DNA of 64,000 nt from Aplysia californica (Eukaryota; Mollusca; Gastropoda; Aplysiida; Aplysiidae). The translations under genes were made by a program, and so were the position numbers. The DNA is taken from contig NW_004797271.1 in NCBI RefSeq assembly GCF_000002075.1, forward strand, positions 3,731,985 through 3,795,984, in the 5' to 3' direction. Shown here piece after piece: positions 59,501 through 64,000 of this stretch. The stretch's first letter is position 1. Every line of letters begins with the position of its first letter. Below the pieces are notes generated by a model, which did no database searches, was not told the origin of the DNA, and saw nothing but the letters and a program-made list of their open reading frames with translations.

Positions 59501-62500
59501 TTCAAGCGACATTATATGTTGCTGTTTTTTCCATTTCGATTTGAGACCACAAAGCCTTGTTATAAATCATCATCTCTTTGTTTTCAACAGAGAAATATCT
59601 GGACTTCAAGATGGGAGAGGTCTGGACGGAAACAATTGGGGAGTTGCAAGCGGAGCAGGTCCGTCCAGTGACACCTGATCAAGAGGCTATTGAGGCCATC
59701 ACTCGCGCCATTGAAGAACGTGCTCAGATTGTGGTCACCACGCAGAGTGAACTGCTAGAAGCTCAGAAGAACCAGGATATTCTTGACGAGCAAGAATTCT
59801 ATGCAGACGTAAGTAATGAGTGGAACATACGAAAGCATGACAATTGTCACAGGGTTCCCGCGGCCTCCTTGAATTCAAGGAGTCCTGGAAAACTGCTTGA
59901 ATTTGCGTTCAAGGAAAAATCTCCTTGAAAACGCCTTGAATTGTGCCAGATCAGACAGGAACACGTGTACAGAGTGACTGACAGGCTCCGGGAATCCCGG
60001 GGACCCCTGGAATTACCCAAGAATTTGAAAAAATCGCCGAGACCTGGAATGCTACGGGAATTTGAAGAAATTGGTAAATTGCCCGTGAAAGACCCTGGAA
60101 AATACATAAACGTTCTTGAATGTTGAAAACCAAATCTGATAACGTCCATGAGTTCATTTTTGCCGGTCGCGATTGTGATATAATATTTATTCGGCCTTTC
60201 CCGGCCTGAGAGTACGTTACACGCGCACGGGCGGTTATATAATGGCGGCAACAATTAGCGGAAGTGTACGTGCGATACCGAAGCTCGATCGGGAAATTCA
60301 AGATCTACTTTCGCTTTCGTTACCACCCAGAAATTTGCCGGTGGGGCCTATAGTAGTCTGATAGCGCCACATTATTGTTCTGCATTACAAACGCGGTGTC
60401 ACCATGAAAATAAATCGTTTGTCCTGTGCTATCACTTGTGAAAAAAAAAAGAAAATTATATAAGCTTCCTGTCGGGCTCGCCATCGTGACCTGTCATTGA
60501 ACCTGTGCATTTTCATCACATCGTGAGTATCGGCGATGATTGAGGTCACCAAAGTTCATGCAAAGTCTGAGTTCTGCAAAGTATAGGACTCGGGAAAGGG
60601 GGTATTATTAATTTTTTTTTTTTTAAAGACGCACGCGGGGGAGGGGGGTGGTTAAAGGCAACACCGTATGACAAAAACTAAACTTGGAAGCAGATTTTAC
60701 TGTTCAGAATTTTGATTACTAGAATCTACTATCTAGAGCTATCTGCAAAGCGCGCGTTGGTGAAAACCTTGTAAGCCGTGTGTTTGTAACTAAAGGGTTC
60801 CCGTTTCATTGGGTAGGTGATAGTAAATTATATGTATTGTATATTCTATATTTTAGCTTTCTGTTCAAGATTCGCAGATTTTCAGTGTCACTGCATCTTT
60901 CGCTCCCACAGTTCTTACACCTCTCACTCTGAATAGGTCTACTTGAGCCATTCATGTTATTACTCTACTTTGAGTTAGAGCAATAATTTTTGTCTTTCAC
61001 GTTTATTATATAAACTTTGACACCCAAACTAGTTCTTGACAGTGGATATTCTGGTTCTAGGCCTTTTCTCAAGCTCAAAGTCAAAGCAAGATTCATTTTT
61101 ATATAGTTAACATAGGCGAATATGATGAGGAGAAAATATAAATAAGTATAAGAACAGACTGAAATACCTAAGTCACAGTATCCCAATGCCACACTGACAT
61201 CATGTTGTTGACTGGATATAATGTACCTACATGCGTGCGTGCGCACGTGTGTGTGTGTGTATATATTATAGTTGGCAGTCACCCTGGGAACAGTTTTTGT
61301 AGGAAAATCGAAACTATGATATGGTTCCTTTCAGACAAGTGTAGGCTTTCGTCATGAATTTCTTGACCAAATCTCCTTGAATTTAAAAAATTTCTCCTTG
61401 AAACCTCCTTGAATTTGGTGGGAAGTTCATGGCAGGAACCCTGTTGTCAGAACTGTCTGTTCAGATTATATTTTTAGACTGACTGTGTTCATGATGAAAT
61501 GAAATTTATTGGTTTTGTTTTTCAGAAAAAAATTTACTTTATAGTATACATGTGCAATTTAATTCCCCCTTTTCATTCTGCTTCACCTTAAGTTTTTCTG
61601 AACATGCTTCTCATCTTTTTCACCATTGTTAATATCCTATGTGGAAAAAAATGAAGTCAAAAGATGGTCTGTTTTCATGTCATACTTCTTTGAGGAAAGT
61701 TGCAGAATTTTGTCTGTTTACTTTTTCCAGATAAGAGAGAACCACCGCCAGAAAGAAAAAGCCATTGCAGATTTCAATGATTATGTGTCAAGGACTTCCA
61801 ACTTTGCCCTCCTCAAGGTCAGTTTTACTTTTTTAAATTTTTTTTTTCTAACACTCATAAGATGTAAACACATCATTGCATTTTGACTTTCGGAATTTGT
61901 TTCTTGTCGCTAGCCAGGGATATGAAATATCAGAAGGTTCTGTTTTCCCTTCCCACTGCTTTGCTATGCCCACCCGTTTACTTCTAGAGTGTATGCTGAT
62001 GTCCAGTCACTGTTTCGATAGTGACCGTTTCCCAGGTCCGCAATGCCCAACCCTGATACCGAAGGTCAAAATAGGTGCATCAAGTGAAAAAGAGAAAAAA
62101 AATCAAAACTGAACGTGCTAGACTTCAACCTTTCATTAGCGTAAAATTCATGAAAAGAGGAAATAATTTACAAAATCCACTTTTACTGTAACTGCTTCAT
62201 GTTTATTTCATTTATATATTCCTTGTCCTTGTGTTCATTCTTGTGCTTGTCTAGGATATGGTAAATATTGCATGACTAAACGTAGTCTTTTGAACACACA
62301 ATCACAAGAGGTAACTTTAGATGTGCACTTGTTTCACCCTGACAGAGCTTCCCTTTTGCTCTGTAAAAACAGCAATTTCATCTTATAAGATAAATGAGTC
62401 AAAAGATCTAATATTTTCCCAAAACAAATATATCTTTTTTGTGTTTTGCATAAATTTTTCAAAGTTAATCTCAAATTTGAAATCTTGTAAATCTTTTTTG

Positions 62501-63408
62501 CTGGTTTTATTTCTTCAACAAACACTACACAGAATAGAAAATAAAGAACGCTGTGAAATAAAGTCACTTTCATGTAGAGATAATGATCAAGATAATAATA
62601 TTGTCTTAGTTACTACTAATGATTTCACCAAGCACAACGTGGTTCCTTGGAAAAAAAATTGTATGTTAAGATGAAGACACGTTTTTCAATGGGAATTTGG
62701 TCTTTCATGGCTAGAGGGATGAAACTCAATAATCAGGATGTAATAACTGTCAACAGCTGGTGAAAGTTATGTTAATAATATCCGTTCATAGTTAAGAAAG
62801 ACAATAGTTACAGTCAGAGAGTTAAAAACTGTTGTTGGTTGCATGTTCTTTTCACCATTTTTCTTACTGACACTGTGTTCTTAAGAAATTTTATGTTACA
62901 GTAGTAGTATTGTACAGACTAGAGTAAGATAGAAACAGAAATACAAAAGACTACCACTGTTACCTTATATACATGTTTTCTGTACATTGATTTTCTTAGA
63001 GATACTCTATTCTAAAGAAATGCTTCAGTACTGTGCAGCCTGTAAAAATCTTTATCTCCTTTTTAGTTTATATAATATGTGCATGTTATGAACTGCTCAT
63101 AGAATAGTCTAGTACACATAAAAGTGAAATCGCAGAAACATGGAAATCTTTTCTTTTTGCACAAATTTTGAATGTATGTGTTTTAAATACAAAGCATATA
63201 ATAGTGTGGTGGGAAAAAATTTGGGACTTGAAAATCAGTTCGCTATGTGTTTTCGCTATGTATGTGTTAGACTGTAGTTTATTTTTCTGCAGTTTGTCAC
63301 AAATTCAATTATTTATCATTCAATTATTTTTTTGCTAAATCAGGCCGCAAAGGAGAGACAAGAGATTTCAATTGATGCGTCAAGAATGCAACCAAAATAC
63401 AAAGAACA
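41323..63408 (+). CDS. CFAP69: CFAP69, cilia and flagella associated protein 69 (20 exons, 3' incomplete)
   Basis: Ciliary armadillo-type protein needed for sperm flagellum assembly and olfactory cilia kinetics in mammals. Exons: 41323-41442, 42812-42874, 43361-43426, 43701-43887, 44147-44242, 44512-44585, 45211-45289, 45757-45934, 46317-46492, 46936-47057, 48394-48613, 50023-50187, 54249-54367, 54944-55062, 55709-55790, 56028-56220, 58936-59130, 59591-59808, 61731-61817, 63344-63408. They total 2,624 nt, about 874 residues against 941 in human. All introns are GT-AG and all joins keep frame. Near-identical blocks include DPDSSGQLLFRSVETLWNL, SHYDRQLRNDLLVIATLVAS, GNSFHGTGGRGNKKAQMR, VTEDYFLEKEGVFLLFDLL and RTSNFALLKAAK. 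The start is the ATG opening MAVVQTVGQSKRLQ, which leads into PLVTHIITDDDLG (human PVVGVVTEDDEA). The last exon ends in phase 2 before GTAAGT, so the final 60-70 residues lie beyond the window. Confidence 0.97.
41451..41491. repeat. TAGATCTA-rich run after CFAP69 exon 1
   Basis: Overlapping TCTAGATCTAGATATCTAGG units; a simple palindromic repeat just inside intron 1. Confidence 0.85.
45211..50187 (+). CDS. CFAP69: CFAP69 exons 7-12 (armadillo core)
   Basis: Exons 45211-45289, 45757-45934, 46317-46492, 46936-47057, 48394-48613 and 50023-50187. Exon 8 carries RRICSRLMDPDSSGQLLFRS, exon 9 SHYDRQLRNDLLVIATLV, exon 10 HEDFELRKLLFNILVVLSKD, exon 11 LLLEDYMTCQGSTRLLLLLE and exon 12 GNSFHGTGGRGNKKAQMR. 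All match human CFAP69 in order. This is the most conserved part of the protein and fixes the identification. Confidence 0.97.
47951..48275. mobile_element. TTAA-flanked (piggyBac-type) MITE in CFAP69
   Basis: TTAA at 47947-47950 and 48276-48279. The left end CCCTTCCAGCCCCAGCC and the right-end complement CCATTCCAGTCCCGTGC form the terminal repeat. 325 bp, no coding frame; CFAP69 intron 10. A different family from the 33357 element. Confidence 0.8.
48950..49630. other. CpG-rich block of unknown nature in CFAP69 intron 11
   Basis: Two CpG-rich edges (CGTAAACACGGCCTCGCGGG from about 48958; CTCGCTGCGGGGGCTGGTGC near 49549) enclose a less GC-rich middle, in an otherwise AT-rich intron. The minus strand is open for 142 codons (49374-48946, including PADQAFRPRGASLSLAIL) without a match I recognise. 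No clear terminal repeats or target duplication. Could be a recent insertion, an old CpG island or a diverged element. Confidence 0.5.
50188..53600. other. Long CFAP69 intron 12, mostly unique
   Basis: The part up to about 53600 shows no exon, since exons 12 and 13 join in frame and follow human CFAP69 without a missing segment. It holds a 34-bp palindrome at 52384-52417 and ordinary AT-rich sequence. Confidence 0.6.
52384..52417. repeat. Perfect 34-bp palindrome
   Basis: ACAATTCTCTTTATATA at 52384-52400 is followed directly by its exact complement at 52401-52417, a loop-free cruciform sequence with an AT core. Confidence 0.9.
53625..53782. repeat. End fragment of the CAGTCGAACC MITE family and adjacent SINE-like piece
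   Basis: From about 53696, CAGTTGAATCTGCTTCAATG, GGCCACCTGCC and CACCTGTACAAAC repeat the left end of the 36971 element; only one end is kept. Just left, GATACAACATCCCAGCAGAG resembles the 12.65 kb SINE body. Confidence 0.6.
54249..59808 (+). CDS. CFAP69: CFAP69 exons 13-18 (C-terminal half)
   Basis: Exons 54249-54367, 54944-55062, 55709-55790, 56028-56220, 58936-59130 and 59591-59808. They encode EIEMQSDILFILSCLCDGD, ELFGVQGVDMVVRYLRTDTR, EDYFLEKEGVFLLFDLLE, LLDLCENPKTVNHVLTWRGK, DVGENMRAKVYSLFCKMGF and YLDFKMGEVWTETIGELQAE, all matching human CFAP69 in order. The donor of exon 18 (59808) is only 41 bp from the left end of a 1.6 kb transposable element, and introns 16 and 18 are swollen by insertions. 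Confidence 0.96.
55499..55578. repeat. Repeat fragment with (TTA)n tail
   Basis: GATTGTGAAGAGCATAGAGC, TTGCTGTTGAGCAGG, GCGCTATACAAATTCTATC and TATTATTATTATAATAAA form a repeat end. The first part is the inverted equivalent of 31440-31475, and the GCGCTATA…(TTA)n end resembles the ATAATAATAATAATTGCATT piece at 16080. Confidence 0.7.
56580..57860 (+). mobile_element. LINE reverse-transcriptase fragment (Rex1/Tx1/CR1-like)
   Basis: The plus strand encodes, across several frames, FLTNQTQYVKLK, NTGAPQGCVMSP (about 56795-56830), LKFADDSTLI (about 56838-56868), FSEWCEWCETHKLVLNVKN, SGVTIDNNLNWHVHTS and VNKRLFFLRKLI (to about 57170). These are the reverse-transcriptase motifs up to the thumb; the FADD catalytic box is kept, but stops and frame changes kill it. 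A (TCTTA)n tract at 57830-57856 is probably its 3' tail. In CFAP69 intron 16. Confidence 0.85.
58015..58792. mobile_element. TA-flanked MITE, family CAGTGGAGTCC, in CFAP69 intron 16
   Basis: TA at 58013-58014 and 58793-58794. The left end CAGTGGAGTCCACTTATAAC and right-end complement CAGTGGAATCCTGTTATAAC, both followed by GAG, match at about 20 of 23 positions. No transposase frame in 778 bp. Such ends are typical of Tigger/pogo-type elements. Confidence 0.9.
59850..61443. mobile_element. Inverted-repeat element with 6-bp target duplication in CFAP69 intron 18
   Basis: CAGGGTTCCCGC at the left and CAGGGTTCCTGC (complement) at the right are flanked by TTGTCA on both sides (59844-59849 and 61444-61449). 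Both ends carry CCTTGAA-rich subterminal repeats (59874-59941, 61368-61415). The interior includes a CpG-rich stretch (60160-60350) and a short (GT)n at 61247-61260. No transposase was recognised in 1,594 bp. The class is unclear: a 6-bp duplication is unusual for hAT (8 bp). Confidence 0.85.
61731..63408 (+). CDS. CFAP69: CFAP69 exons 19-20 (last visible exons)
   Basis: Exon 61731-61817 encodes KAIADFNDYVSRTSNFALLK (human NKSWEDFLARTSNAKTLK), and exon 63344-63408 encodes AAKERQEISIDASRMQPKYK, ending in phase 2. A coiled-coil-like charged stretch from exon 18 runs through these exons. No convincing further exon was seen between 63409 and 64000. Confidence 0.93.
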
Positions 63409-64000
63409 GTAAGTGGTTACTGGAAATCTATGAATAAAAATATTGTAATTCAGTTTTGTTCAGTTCAAAACTGTTGTTTGTTTTATACCTCTCTGAACTT
63501 TGTATTATCTTCACATTTCATATCATACGCAGAAATGTTTCAAGGTGATAACCTTTTTTTTAACTATACATTGTGTTCAGATGAAAACAAGGCCTTCATT
63601 TAAGTAGGCCAGTGGAGTTTGAAGCTGTTATAGTGGAACTCGCATGCATTGAAAACTCAATGAAAGGGGAAAGACCCTCCCCCCCCCTCCCCTTTCTTTT
63701 TTAATGTAATAAAACGAATAAAAACAGGAAAATACCCATGAACACTTGAACAAGCTCTTAGCTAATGTGTACTCAATAAGTCACTTGCACTTGCAGAACA
63801 GACAATCCCTGCTGTTATGGCTTTGCACCTTTTCTTCCGCAACATACCTTATCTATTTTATTACAAGGGCGCATTAATTTCTGTGCACTACAAATAAAAT
63901 CATTATATGTTTATTGAGTATTGCACACTGTACACATCATAGACCTATCAGAGACACACAGCTATCTTATACATCTTATATATCTTATATATATATCTTT
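63409..64000 (+). other. CFAP69 intron 20, visible part
   Basis: Begins GTAAGTGG after exon 20. C-rich tract at about 63679 and ATCTTATA repeats at the right edge. No further exon seen. Confidence 0.6.

Overview
The window is AT-rich animal nuclear DNA with spliced genes, canonical GT-AG introns, many microsatellites, TA- and TTAA-flanked MITEs, non-LTR retrotransposon fragments and tRNA-derived SINE-like repeats. The repeat style (a recurrent 'TTTTACGGCGCTCGCAACTG' repeat, an RTE-type LINE, AGATCT-rich runs) and the two host genes suggest a lophotrochozoan, most likely a mollusc. That assignment is inference from memory of such genomes, not a computed match.

Two host genes lie head to head. 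CTC1, the large subunit of the CST telomere-replication complex, is on the minus strand (coding 39071 down to 18881, 21 exons reconstructed, about 1,100 residues). CFAP69, a cilia/flagella-associated armadillo-type protein, is on the plus strand (41323 to 63408, 20 exons, about 875 residues) and runs off the right edge. Their start codons are about 2.25 kb apart. All the exon joins keep frame, and the joined proteins follow the human proteins segment by segment, as compared from memory. CTC1 protects and refills the telomeric C-strand with STN1 and TEN1; CFAP69 acts in the sperm flagellum and olfactory cilia. No functional link between them is claimed.

Layout: 1-18880 is gene-poor and holds microsatellites, a degenerate mariner (2366-3687), a MITE inserted in a TAG microsatellite (5233-6043), an RTE-type LINE (about 10790-11930), tRNA-derived elements (9.1, 12.0 and 12.7 kb), a sequencing gap (14049-14338) flanked by repeat and LINE pieces, and two copies of one interspersed repeat, the second split by a nested RTE LINE 3' end. 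18881-39071 is CTC1, whose introns hold a LINE 3' end, SINE-like elements, an RNase H-bearing LINE, a TTAA MITE and three MITEs of one TA-flanked family. 39072-41322 is the intergenic region, with inverted repeats, a strong hairpin and a direct duplication. 41323-64000 is CFAP69, whose introns hold a TTAA MITE, an unexplained CpG-rich block, a LINE reverse-transcriptase fragment, another TA-flanked MITE and a 1.6 kb inverted-repeat element with a 6-bp target duplication.

I saw no retrovirus-like or Polinton-like element, no CRISPR array and no intact tRNA or rRNA gene. No wholly new biological system is evident. The least explained pieces are the 59850-61443 element, the CpG-rich block at 48950-49630 and the structured intergenic region.
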